64,000 nt of DNA from Tubiluchus corallicola. Lineage: Eukaryota > Priapulida > Priapulimorpha > Priapulimorphida > Tubiluchidae. How positions within the stretch are numbered: position 1 is the stretch's first letter; each line of letters starts with the position of its first letter. The position numbers and the translations under genes were made by a program. Below are positions 24,771 to 34,512 of the stretch, piece by piece. Under the pieces are notes generated by a model, which searched no databases, was not told the origin of the DNA, and was given only the letters and a program-made list of their open reading frames with translations. The stretch spans positions 372,001 to 436,000 of the forward strand of contig JAQGDQ010000045.1 in assembly GCA_030141605.1 (NCBI GenBank). Direction: 5' to 3'.

Positions 24771-27700
24771 CTAATCAAAGTTGTACTATACGTCTATAGG
24801 TTTGCCATATCTTTTGCAAATTGACAGTGTCGGTCTATGTGTGCATTGTTTTGTACGCACAACTTTATTTTATTTTACTTTATTAAGATTCGGCGTAAAA
24901 TAGATAACACAAAAATAAAATTAAAGTACTGACATGCATCTCTGTGAGAACTGGGGTTAGTGGTCCTGAAGTTACAGGTACTGATGTTGTGATACTGAGT
25001 TTTCAGGCACCGGCGTTTAAGTACAAAAATCACATAGCTCATTCAAAGCTGTTTCGTTAAGGTTTCATGTTGCAGTAAACTACCTTTTATGTTAATTTTA
25101 CTGCTTTATCTTCATAATAATCGCTTTATTTGTTGCCACACTACCATTTCCCATTTCCAAAGTCCTATAGTGTTTTTCGTCACACCATGCATGCGCCATT
25201 ACCGCACGTGCTTAATGGTTTTTATAAATCGCGGCATACTCGGTTTTATTACCTTTTGTAATGAGATTAGGGGGGTATTACAACTTATATGTTCAGCTTC
25301 TATGTAAACTACTGATCTAAACAAAATAGTTCATGAGAATCAGATAAGAAAGTTTTATAAGCTACTCGTGTACTTGTCCACTGTATAACGTAACGTAATG
25401 TAAAGGAATATAATGCAACGTAACGTAACATAACATAACATATATTAAAGGACAATCAAACACTTTTTATACAAGGCTCAAAAAATTTAACTTGAAATTT
25501 TTTATCACTTACATGCTGCCTTATTGCATACAGAGCTTACGTTAGCAGTAACTGTTAGCTGTGTACAGTTGTGGTAGCTGTACAAGTAAATATGAACTTC
25601 CGTTTTACCAATAGGCGCAGTAATTTTAACGGTCATTTGCGTAGTAAAGAACTGATTTAAATTCAGATAGCACTTCGTAAACCTCGAAAAAATCGGAGCA
25701 TTCGTGGCGTACACTTCACTAACTAAGTAAACATAAATTACTTAATCTTGCAAATAAGATTATTAATGCGCTTTTTAGTAAATCAGTAGTGGACATTGGA
25801 ATGGTTGAACGGTGACATTTTACCAGTTGGCGCAAACATATTAAATTATTAAGAATTTTATTTTCCAGTTACATAAGTCTTTCAAACAGGTAAGCACAAT
25901 GCTAAGCAATATAAGTTTGTCAGTAGAAACATAAGCGCAATACTAAATAATATACTTTTGTATAAAAAATTTTTGGGATGTACTTTAACATTTCATTTTT
26001 CCCCTTTAAAATCAAGACAAATTTCGCCAAGCAGCAGTAGATTCACTGAATTATTTTCGTCTAAGTTGATTTAAATCTTAATCTAAAAATTTTGTTCAAA
26101 ATAATACTGTATCATACTGAAACACGGGAAAGCCATTTATTTAATTAATATATAGTGAAAGATCTGGCAATGGTAAACTAGTTCAAATTAGCAGTAAATA
26201 TTTGTAATATTGGCTTGGAAGAATCCTCGGTGTCAATCGGTTTAGCTCGACTTTACCTGATATTACTCGGCTTTATTGGGCCTTTCTAGGCTTTCCTCGA
26301 TTTTCATACTGCATTATATGCTAAATATAGAACAAAGAATTCATGTCAGATTGTTATCCAAGACAAAGTGTTAATCTGACGCTTTCCTGAAGCCAGTATA
26401 GGAGCTTTCATTATCCACTTTACAACAGTGGAAGCCTTATTCTTTCCGAATGGCAGAACCTTCGAAGCCTATTGGAGTACTTCCTGCTTTCTACTTGGGT
26501 CTGTTTGAGTGGATTGCGCTGTTGAATGTTGATTACAAAACCAAGTTTAGTGTGAGCGCTGCCAATGCGGATAGCCTAGGCGTGATGCATACAGAGTAAG
26601 CTGCTTGAAATAAGTGCTAAGATAAAAAGTAAAGCGAACAAGCAAACGAGCATTATGTTTAGCACACATCATTATATCGATTGAATTTTTATTGATTAAA
26701 TGTTTTATTATTACTACTATAGGCAAGATATTTCTTATTATTTGGCGTTTTAATTAGTCTGTTTCTCTAAAATGTGACGTGTTTTCACGCACTACTATCA
26801 CATAAGGTACTTCAGCATTTTTGAATTATGAATTTATTCCACAGCAACACAAACATACATATAAATTGATATAACATTGAAACTAAATTAAAAACAAACC
26901 TCAGCAAAAAAACCACACTTCTTTTCAAGAGAGTAAAAGCTTAGTCATTTAAAAATTGTTTGTGGTGTGTTAAACCTCATCCGGGGTAACTATCCTGATT
27001 GGCCATCACATGAAATAATGCTAAAGGCCAAATAGTGCAGAAATGTCACACCAAGTTACCTGTAGAATTTTGTTAGATATTTGAGGCTACGACAGTCTAG
27101 AGTACTAAATCTATGAGAGAACCATAATTGTTATTTAAAGGTATTAACGAAGGAAACCCGGTGTTGCAGTGAAATCAATTTTCAGGTTTGAAAAATTTCG
27201 ATTTGTTAAATACAATAAATTGTTAAATACAATAACAATTGTTAAATACTGAAAGAAATTGTAACTTCGTTTTCAATCGATCATTTTTATTATTGATGTA
27301 ATACAACCTAAAACATAGCATAAGCACTTGTAATATTATCTAAAAGAGTGAAGATGTATAGCAAAAAGTCGAGATGTGCTTATAATCACGTGGTCTTGCT
27401 CATTTCCGTGCTGCATTCTCCTTTCCAAGCTTATAATTATATACAGTATTGCCAATCAGGCAACGGAACTCTACAGAAAAAAATGTAATTTCCTGGCTAT
27501 TCGTTCCATCTGCAGAACAGCTGCTTATGACCAGAAAAAACACCGAAAACTGCCAGTCATTAAGCGTCACAGATAAACAGAACACCTAATTTCTCTTCCA
27601 AAGATCGTTAAGGGTGGTCCTGTTAGAGTTAAGGGTCTCACTATTTACCATACCTGTCTGTTTTGGGGTATATGTATGATTTCAATTATTCATTGCCTTA

Positions 27701-28390
27701 ATTTCACTGGTTTAGATCCAAGTTTAACTCCATTTTTCACGTATTTTCTTCCCTTTCATCTAATTTGGTTTAAAAATATAATATTTAGCATTGTAATTAT
27801 ATCATCACCAAGTTTCACACAACTTAACACAGGAGAAGTATTATACAATATAATAGAAATTAACTCCCAAAAAGTAGTTACTGCAAGTATAGCTGTTACA
27901 GTATTGTTACAGCCTTCCACGAATGTTTATTGCTTGTTCATTAGCTTTATGAATATTAAATATGGTACGTTTTATATCATAGAAATTAACTGTGATCATG
28001 GAAATTAAGTTTCTAGTAGCAGTCTTTAGTAAGTATTTATCTAGGCCCTGCATGTACATTAGCGTTATGAATATTAAATATACAATGTATGGGCTTGCTG
28101 ATTAAAAAGCAATTACTTTTCGGACGAAGAGTGATCAAGTACCCTTTGCCGGAAACAATGTTGTTCATTAGGATGTTAATGAGTTCGCCTAATAGGTTCT
28201 GACAAGCAAGTGGAAATGTTCTTAAATTTTTTTGGATTTCAAAGTGATCCCCCATCCAAAGCAGTGATGAAAGTTCATGCAAATGAGCCCACATAAGGAT
28301 GATTTTGCCGCAACTGCTTGCTTTACGTTTCTGATTTGTATGTACTCGTAGATGCTTTAAATTAAGTTAGAAGCCGAATTTTACCATTGG
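24771..28390. other. Elk intron 1, noncoding stretch
   Basis: No supported gene. A TAACG/TAACA pentanucleotide-like run occurs at 25385-25445. Confidence 0.6.
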
Positions 28391-28540
28391 CCTTGTTGTT
28401 GTAGTCGTTGTTGTTGACGTCGTTATTCCCGTTATTATCGTCATCGCTGCTGTAGCCGTCGTTATCATCGCGATGATGGCGATAATGATGATGATAATGA
28501 TGATGATGTTGACGATGATAACGATTATGATATTGAAGTT
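28391..28540. repeat. GTT/GTC/GAT trinucleotide-rich tract
   Basis: Triplet-rich low-complexity sequence: TTG/TCG on the left, GATGAT on the right. The 146-codon minus-strand frame running through it ends in Thr and Ile runs and is not a gene. Confidence 0.9.
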
Positions 28541-29070
28541 ACCGAAAATGACGAGAATGCGATGGATAATGGGATAGTTAGCGTCAAAAGGATTTGAAAA
28601 TAACGTGTTCAGTAACTGTTGGCTATCGTCACTGTGATCTTCTACTGTGTGCTGAAGGCAATGCACTGAACACTGAGCATGCGTATTTTTTATCATGTTG
28701 GCATCTGTTATCCTCCAAGGAGCAGGCATTACAGAAATTGAATTTCTCCACTGCGAGCGCAAAACTATTTGTATTATAATCATTGTAATGTACGTCAGTA
28801 TCAGCACCCAAAGAAGATGCAGGAGTAATAATTTGCCAGATGGGCATGACGTCTTCAGGCTGATTGCTTATGTCATGTATGCACATGTTAATTATAGGTA
28901 AAATGCTGCAGATGCAGATAGCACGACATTTCACATAAAAGCTTAAATGTATTTATTTCTTTAGACTAACATAACGATAATAAGACCATTTGCTTATAAT
29001 GATATCCAGACGATATAATTTATATCACAACTAATCTATATCATCCCCGAAGTGTCACACATAACATGAC

Positions 29071-29453
29071 TGTGAAAGATATTGGTGAAGACGAAGTTGA
29101 ACACTGGTATAAACAACTAAACACAAGATTAAATATTTGCAAGAACTGAAACACTTTTATTGCACTACATAGTTATATGTAACATGACTGCTACACTGAG
29201 GACCAGCGTGTCCTGCAGTGATCACGAATGAGTAGACAGTGGCTAGAAGTGGAATCTAGCCAGTTTATATATGTAAAGAACTATGCAAAAACATGGCTTC
29301 ACATATCCCATTTACAGAAAATAGGGGAGATACAGTGAGTTTGAATATTCATTGGAACATACAATTGCATTAAGGGGTGAATTCAACTAGTAAATGTTTA
29401 AAGTAACGAATCAATAGATGGCAGCACCTAAATATACAGTTATAACTTTCACA
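29071..29453 (-). repeat. 3' LTR of the BEL/Pao element
   Basis: The 383-bp LTR is bounded by the inverted ends TGTGAAAG and CTTTCACA. On the minus strand it carries a TATATAAA box (29264-29271) followed about 105 bp later by AATAAA (29156-29161), the expected U3-to-R order. Aligned by eye, it is identical to 33907-34289 throughout. Confidence 0.95.
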
Positions 29454-29463
29454 TCCTCCCACC
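29454..29463 (-). promoter_or_regulatory. Polypurine tract of the BEL/Pao element
   Basis: On the minus strand GGTGGGAGGA directly abuts the 3' LTR. This is where plus-strand DNA synthesis is primed in LTR retroelements. Confidence 0.8.
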
Positions 29464-29560
29464 ATGAAACGAAAATAATTAAAAGTTTCAATACATGTCA
29501 ATACAATACAAAATGTCAAATAAATGAAACAATGCAAATTAGGAGGTATGTCATTAAAGA

Positions 29561-30574
29561 TCAGGTGCATTCTAAGGGGTAGAGGAGACAAAGGGGACGG
29601 CGAGTAAGGCGTCCGTGACTCCTGATGTAGGCGGCTCGTGGATTTCCGTCTCGACCGGGAATCAGTGATTCGATCCTCCCTAGTGGCCAACGCCATCGAG
29701 GTAGAGGCTTGGAATGGACGAGAACGATGTCTCCTTCCTTCGGAGTAGCTGGAGATCTTGTCTTGGTTCTCCATTGTCGTAAGGAGAGAAGGTACTCGTT
29801 CCTCCATCTGGACCAAAGATGTGTGGTGATGGTGAGACGATGTTTCCATCTCCTCTGGAGATCTTCAGGAGGTGGTGAATCGTGGATGCCTATGTCCAAA
29901 AGTGGTGGTGGAGTAGCTCCAAAGATGAAGTGTCCTGGAGTCAAAGGGTCATCTCCGGACAAAACGAGAGGGCGCCGATTGATGCGTTCCTCTAACTCTG
30001 TGACCACTGTGGTGAGTTCAGTCAGAGATAAAGATGTGCTGCCAAGTGTCTTGCGACAAGAACATTTGATAGTTCCGATGAGTCTTTCCCAGTAACCTCC
30101 CCACCAGGGTGCAGCTTCAGGGATGAAGGTCCAGGTTAGACTCCTCTGCATGTGTTTCGCCAAGCTGAGGAATGATCGAGCGTTGTCGCTGTAGAATTGT
30201 GCGGGTCCACGGCGTGCTAAGAACCGACGAATAGCTAGTCCAGTGTCCTTCTCATTGAGTGCGGTGACAACTTCCATGTGTATGGCTCTAGTGACGGCAC
30301 ATGTGAACAGAAGAACCCATGATTTGGTCTGGTCGCCAAGATACAATGGGCCGAAGTGATCAAGTCCAGTATGCGCAAATGGTCGCGCTTCTGTGACTCT
30401 GAATGGTGGAAGACTGCCTTCAGTAGAAGTGTATGGTCGTCCTTGAAGCTTCTTGCAGGAAACGCACTTCTGAAGAATCTTCTTGACAGTCCTGTGAGGC
30501 TTTGGGAGCCAGTAGCATTTGCTAACTTCTGTAGCTGTCGTGGAAATGCCTTGATGATCTCGTGTGGCGTAAGT
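29561..30574 (-). pseudogene. BEL/Pao integrase region
   Basis: This frame holds the last pol domain. At its start a zinc-binding segment includes HQGIS and CVSCKK. Next comes the DDE core: first Asp in GLDHFGPLY, second in FYSDNARSF, Glu in APWWGGYWERL, and then a basic C-terminal domain ending at the stop at 29561. The second Asp and the Glu are separated by only 32 residues, which is less than I expect for BEL/Pao integrases, so a small internal deletion is likely. It is out of frame with the RNase H region upstream; the switch falls near 30565-30580. The frame stays open upstream of 30346, but there is no ATG there. Confidence 0.88.
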
Positions 30575-31446
30575 GGTCCGCCGACGCGAGTTGACTTGAG
30601 GAGTCGTGAATTATGAACGAATCTGAGCACATAAGAGGTTATGTTTATAGCTCGTTGTAAGGAAGACCATCGGTCCACAGGAAAAAGTGGTGTCTTCTCT
30701 GAGTCTGTAAGAGGAGTTGTTGCAGTGAACAAAGTGGAGGACTTCTGTTCGCAGACAGAGTAGTCCGACTCCTCCCTGAGGGTGAGAAAAGGTGGACCAT
30801 GTCTCCAAAGGTCCAGGTGTTGCAAGTAGAGTAGCTTGCAACCTCGAGTTGGCAGATCTGCGGGATTCTGCGAACTAGGTACGTGAGACCACTCGCATGC
30901 TTGCGAGAGTGTGTGGATCTCACGAACTCGATTCCTCACGAACTCGTCTTTTGGCAAACTGCGTATCCATCCGAGTGTTACCATTGAGTCCGAGTAGAAA
31001 TGTCTGAGACATGATGATAGGACTGGTACATGCTGCTGGATGTAAGTCCCTAGATGAGCCCCAAGAAGAGCAGCCATCAGCTCTAAACGTGGAAGAGTCA
31101 GAGTCTGTGGTTTAAGTTGGGCTAGTTTGCTCTTCGAAATGAGTAAGTCGACATTTGTGTCGGTCTTGAAGTACGCAACAGCTGCATAAGCTGCCTCACT
31201 AGAATCACAAAAGATGTGAAGTTCCGAGTGTGAAGTCATTGGTACGTATCAAGGAAAGTGTATCCGAGATTCGTGTTGCTGAGTTTCCTCAATGAAACGA
31301 CCCCATTGTACTGCAGTACTGGAAGGTAGTTCATCTTCCCAGTTGAGTGACTCTCTCCAGAGTGACTGAAAGAGAATCCTGAGACGTATGGTGAAGGGGG
31401 AAATAAATCCCAGAGGATCGAAAATCTTGGAGATTTCGGCTAGCAT
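30575..31446 (-). pseudogene. BEL/Pao RT connection and RNase H region
   Basis: It starts with the conserved post-RT block KIFDPLGFISPF, then an in-frame TGA at 31249-31251, then the RNase H domain. The four acidic RNase H residues are visible in order in the frame starting at 31239: Asp in IFCDSS, Glu in LPRLELMA, Asp in FYSDSM, and Asp in NPADLPTRG. After about 30580 the reading continues in another frame as integrase, so the C-terminal part of this frame (to 30235) is not real protein. The internal stop and the frame change would prevent a working polyprotein. Confidence 0.88.
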
Positions 31447-32663
31447 TTGACGCTTAGTGATCTGGTGGCTATGGTATCAGATTGATGGCACCAGCTGAGG
31501 CCAAGAACTTTGGTAAAGTCATCAGTGTTGCACTCCCACCGTTCTCTTGTAGAAGAGGAAGAAGTCTGCCAAGCACGAAGGTTCATGCCGGCACTGGCGA
31601 AGGCTTGAATAGCTTCGGATTTGAATGAATCGATGTCGGTTTCGTAGTCGCAACCGGATACGAGATTGTCGACATACATATTGTGCCTAAGAGAGGTGAC
31701 TGTTGAAGTCGCCGGTAGGCTGTCTAGATGCATCGCAATGATGGCATGAAGAATGGCGGGGCTTGCAGAAAGCCCAAAGGGAAGTCTGGCAAATCTGCTG
31801 ACGTGCTGTTTGCCGTCCAAGTCCCAAATGAATTTGAGAAACTCTCGATCTGGAGGCGAGATTCCATTCATCAGGAAGGCTTTCTCGATATCAGCAATTA
31901 GACCAATTTGGTGACTGCGGAAACGTACCAGAATGGCTAAAAGGTCGCTGAGCATGTTGGGACCGGTTACCAGACAATCGTTGATGCTGAGGCCAATGGT
32001 AGGCTTTGCTGAGCCGTTGAAAACAACTCGCAACTTTGATCCTTGGATAAGACTATGATGGGGTAGGAAATTGCCACCATCTGTGTTAGGTGCGTCTTCA
32101 ATGATTCCAAGGGTTTGCCGCTCTTTTAAAGAGTCTCTGTATCGATGTTGCCGTTCTGGAGGCAACCTGTAGAAAGATCGACTATGTGCCAAGGCTTGTT
32201 GCTTAGTGAACTGTGGACGTTCGAACCCAGCCCATGGCAAAGTAGTCTCGTATCGACCATCAATGTGTTTGATGGATAAAGGAAACTCGTCCTTTTCCGT
32301 GTCAGGATGAATGTTCATGGACTCCAACTGCCACCAAGATTCACAGATATTGGCATCTGCATTCCTAGAGTACAGAGTGCGTACAAGAGGAACCAAGGAG
32401 GAATGTTGTGACAGGGAGTTTGGAATACTACCACTCAAGGTCCAACCAAAGATGGCAGGAATCAGCATAAGATTGGAGTGGAAGATGGGAGCATTAGAGG
32501 TAAAGATGTGAGGAAGGGCATCAATAGGCAATTGACTGTAATCATCAGCATAATCTAAACCTTGTGGTAACATAGTTAAGCACGACAATTCGACACCCTG
32601 AAGGGGTGAACATATGAAGGGAACAACCCAACAATTCATAAAATACCATTGATCATCATACAA
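31440..32663 (-). pseudogene. BEL/Pao reverse transcriptase region with YVDN active site
   Basis: The 407-codon frame carries recognisable RT blocks: LPHHSL (about 200-205), LRVVFNGSAK (211-220), the first catalytic Asp in IADIEKAF (Asp 258), LPFGLSASP (294-302) and the palm motif at 330-333. That motif reads Tyr-Val-Asp-Asn instead of Tyr-Val-Asp-Asp; the codon at 31665-31667 is AAT on the minus strand. Loss of the second catalytic Asp is expected to abolish polymerisation. The frame overlaps the protease frame for 28 bp and changes again into the RNase H frame near 31450. Confidence 0.92.
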
Positions 32664-33076
32664 CGCAGTTTGAACTCATATTTCTGTCTGTTAATTGAGG
32701 AAGTATTCTTCCCACCAAAAGTTTGAACTTGAAAGTTTGATTGAGTAGCCCGTTTGCGTTGAATTTGTTCACTGAGAGCTTCGCTGATGTAAGTCTCTTC
32801 CGATCCACTATCCAGGAGTAGACGAACCGGACGATCAATTCCATCCATGTGGACAAGAACTGTCTGTAGAACGGTGCGGTGACCATTGCTGGTAGTTTTC
32901 ACCATGCAGTTGAGTTTAGAAGAAGGCAGATCGCAAACACCACTAGGAGAACTTCCGCTGAATGCACTGTTTGAAGAAACACGATGCAGCAGTGTATGGT
33001 GCAAGGAACCACATTCTTGACACACATTCTTGGATGTGCACTGTTGTAGTCGTGTGACCGTAAACAATTGAAACAC
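32636..33076 (-). pseudogene. BEL/Pao second zinc motif and aspartic protease region
   Basis: A C-x2-C-x4-H-H motif (CQECGSLHH, residues 19-27) is followed by the retropepsin-like site LLLDSGSEETYI (Asp 89). This is the DSG-type site of BEL/Pao (A17-type) proteases, which process the gag-pol polyprotein. The frame ends at 32636, while the RT frame continues in a different phase. The first codons before the zinc motif belong to a neighbouring frame, so the Met at 33076 is not a true start. Confidence 0.85.
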
Positions 33077-33171
33077 AAGTGTCTGTCCCTGATGAGCTGC
33101 TGTCGAGCATCAACGGACAAGCTCAAGAACTTCTGACAATGGAAAGGGGTTCTGCACGAATCGCCACACAA
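33064..33171 (-). pseudogene. BEL/Pao gag C-terminal zinc-knuckle fragment
   Basis: In a frame different from both neighbours, the peptide CGDSC is followed by RDRHLCFNCLRSH, the usual first zinc-knuckle block of BEL/Pao gag. The stretch normally found between the DUF1759 domain and this knuckle appears to be missing, which suggests an internal deletion close to the frame change at about 33150. Confidence 0.8.
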
Positions 33172-33829
33172 TCGAAGAAGTGCTTATTAGTACTTCTTTG
33201 CGACGCTCAAGTAAATGAATGGCGGTTGCATAATTAGCTGAAGAAAGAGGCAACCCGGCAATGGCTGTGGCAGCCTCACCGCATAGTTGACCTTTCAAGT
33301 AAGTGAACTTCTGCACAGGTGCTAAATGCTCATGAGAATGAACGGCAGCATCGAACTGTTCCCAGAACGCCAGCCATTCCAGAATCTGGCCATCAAATTT
33401 CGGCAGTATTAGCTTAGGTAAGCGAGTAAAAGCTGTTGAACGAGCAAGTGAATTGTCAGAGAGAGTGTCAGCTCGGTTGACACCTGCGGCAGGACCAGTG
33501 GTAGGATGGTCAACTGCGGAAGCAGGGCCAAGAAATTGATTGGCACGATGTACTTCACGTGAAATTCGCAATTTATACTCATAAACAGATTCGACTTCCT
33601 CGTCGAGTGATACCTGTTCAGAGTCAGCGTCTAACAACTGTGACAAGATGTTGTTGTCTGCTTCAAACAGGCGTTCTGCCCTTTCAGTAACAATTGATAA
33701 GAGAAGGCTTACCTCTTCTTTCCTCGGAATCTCTTGATTTAGCTCGTCAGATAATAAGTTGGTAGCCTTAGTGAGTGAAGATCTCAGAGCTCGACGAACT
33801 CGTTTAGTTTTCTCCACTTGCTCCGTCAT
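33110..33829 (-). pseudogene. BEL/Pao gag N-terminal region
   Basis: The frame opens with ATG at 33829, about 60 bp downstream of the primer site, and encodes a 239-codon N-terminal gag part. Residues 1-100 are charged and helix-rich. Residues 137-210 form a DUF1759-like block starting LPKLILPKFDGQ, with FWEQF and EAATAIAGLPL, typical of BEL/Pao capsid-region proteins. After residue 210 the sequence diverges from the family and stops at 33110, because the true frame has shifted. The role in an intact element would be particle assembly in the cytoplasm. Confidence 0.88.
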
Positions 33830-33887
33830 GTTGACAACAGAAGTAGAAGTCCTGTGTGGTTATCCCTGTGCGCTGTCTGGGCTCGCA

Positions 33888-33904
33888 TCCGGCTCGAAGG
33901 ACCA
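33888..33904 (-). promoter_or_regulatory. Primer binding site, tRNA-Tyr type
   Basis: Two bases inside the 5' LTR, the minus strand reads TGGTCCTTCGAGCCGGA. This complements the 3' end of animal tRNA-Tyr including CCA (TCCGGCTCGAAGGACCA) over 17 nt. It primes minus-strand DNA synthesis. Confidence 0.88.
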
Positions 33905-33906
33905 TA

Positions 33907-34289
33907 TGTGAAAGATATTGGTGAAGACGAAGTTGAACACTGGTATAAACAACTAAACACAAGATTAAATATTTGCAAGAACTGAAACACTTTTATTGCA
34001 CTACATAGTTATATGTAACATGACTGCTACACTGAGGACCAGCGTGTCCTGCAGTGATCACGAATGAGTAGACAGTGGCTAGAAGTGGAATCTAGCCAGT
34101 TTATATATGTAAAGAACTATGCAAAAACATGGCTTCACATATCCCATTTACAGAAAATAGGGGAGATACAGTGAGTTTGAATATTCATTGGAACATACAA
34201 TTGCATTAAGGGGTGAATTCAACTAGTAAATGTTTAAAGTAACGAATCAATAGATGGCAGCACCTAAATATACAGTTATAACTTTCACA
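33907..34289 (-). repeat. 5' LTR of the BEL/Pao element
   Basis: A 383-bp LTR with the same ends, TATA box and polyadenylation signal as the copy at 29071-29453. I found no difference between the two by eye. Confidence 0.95.
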
Positions 34290-34436
34290 ATGACCAATAG
34301 TTGCTGCCAGCAACAGCAGATTTCTCATTTACAACGTTATTTTGATTACTATATCATTTAGTTGAAGTTTATATATGTTATATTAAAATTGTTTGTGTAA
34401 ATGTTATTGGCGTAGAAGTCGTGCGCCACCCGTTTT

Positions 34437-34512
34437 GTACAGGAGTTACAAACAATTATTGATTTTATAATATATATATTATAAAATCAATAACTATTTG
34501 TAACTCCTGTAC
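34437..34512. repeat. Near-perfect 76-bp palindrome
   Basis: The arms start 'gtacaggagttacaaa' and meet in an AT core ('ataatatatatattat'). Two mismatches occur across 38-bp arms, and there is no spacer. It lies about 150 bp beyond the BEL/Pao insertion. It could be a cruciform-forming site or a tiny foldback element. Confidence 0.85.

Larger units (their letters stand above)
29071..34289 (-). mobile_element. BEL/Pao LTR retrotransposon, full length but coding-defective
   Basis: A 5219-bp element inserted antisense in Elk intron 1. Two 383-bp LTRs flank a 4453-bp interior. A 5-bp target duplication ATGAC lies at 29066-29070 and 34290-34294. On the minus strand the order is 5' LTR, tRNA-Tyr primer site, gag with a DUF1759-type domain, zinc knuckle, aspartic protease, reverse transcriptase, RNase H, integrase, polypurine tract, 3' LTR. 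This order, together with the DUF1759 gag and the APWWGG integrase motif, identifies BEL/Pao. The reading frame changes at least five times, with one in-frame stop and a YVDN active site. The copy cannot make its own enzymes even though its LTRs look identical. Confidence 0.95.

Noticed and set aside
28037-28294. 85-codon minus-strand frame resembling a helical protein
   Set aside because: There is no recognisable family, no convincing splice sites and no neighbouring exon.
28367-28807. 146-codon minus-strand frame
   Set aside because: Half of it is Ile/Thr runs from a triplet repeat, and the rest matches nothing I know.
29709-30095. 128-codon plus-strand frame inside the retrotransposon
   Set aside because: It is the antisense shadow of the integrase region.
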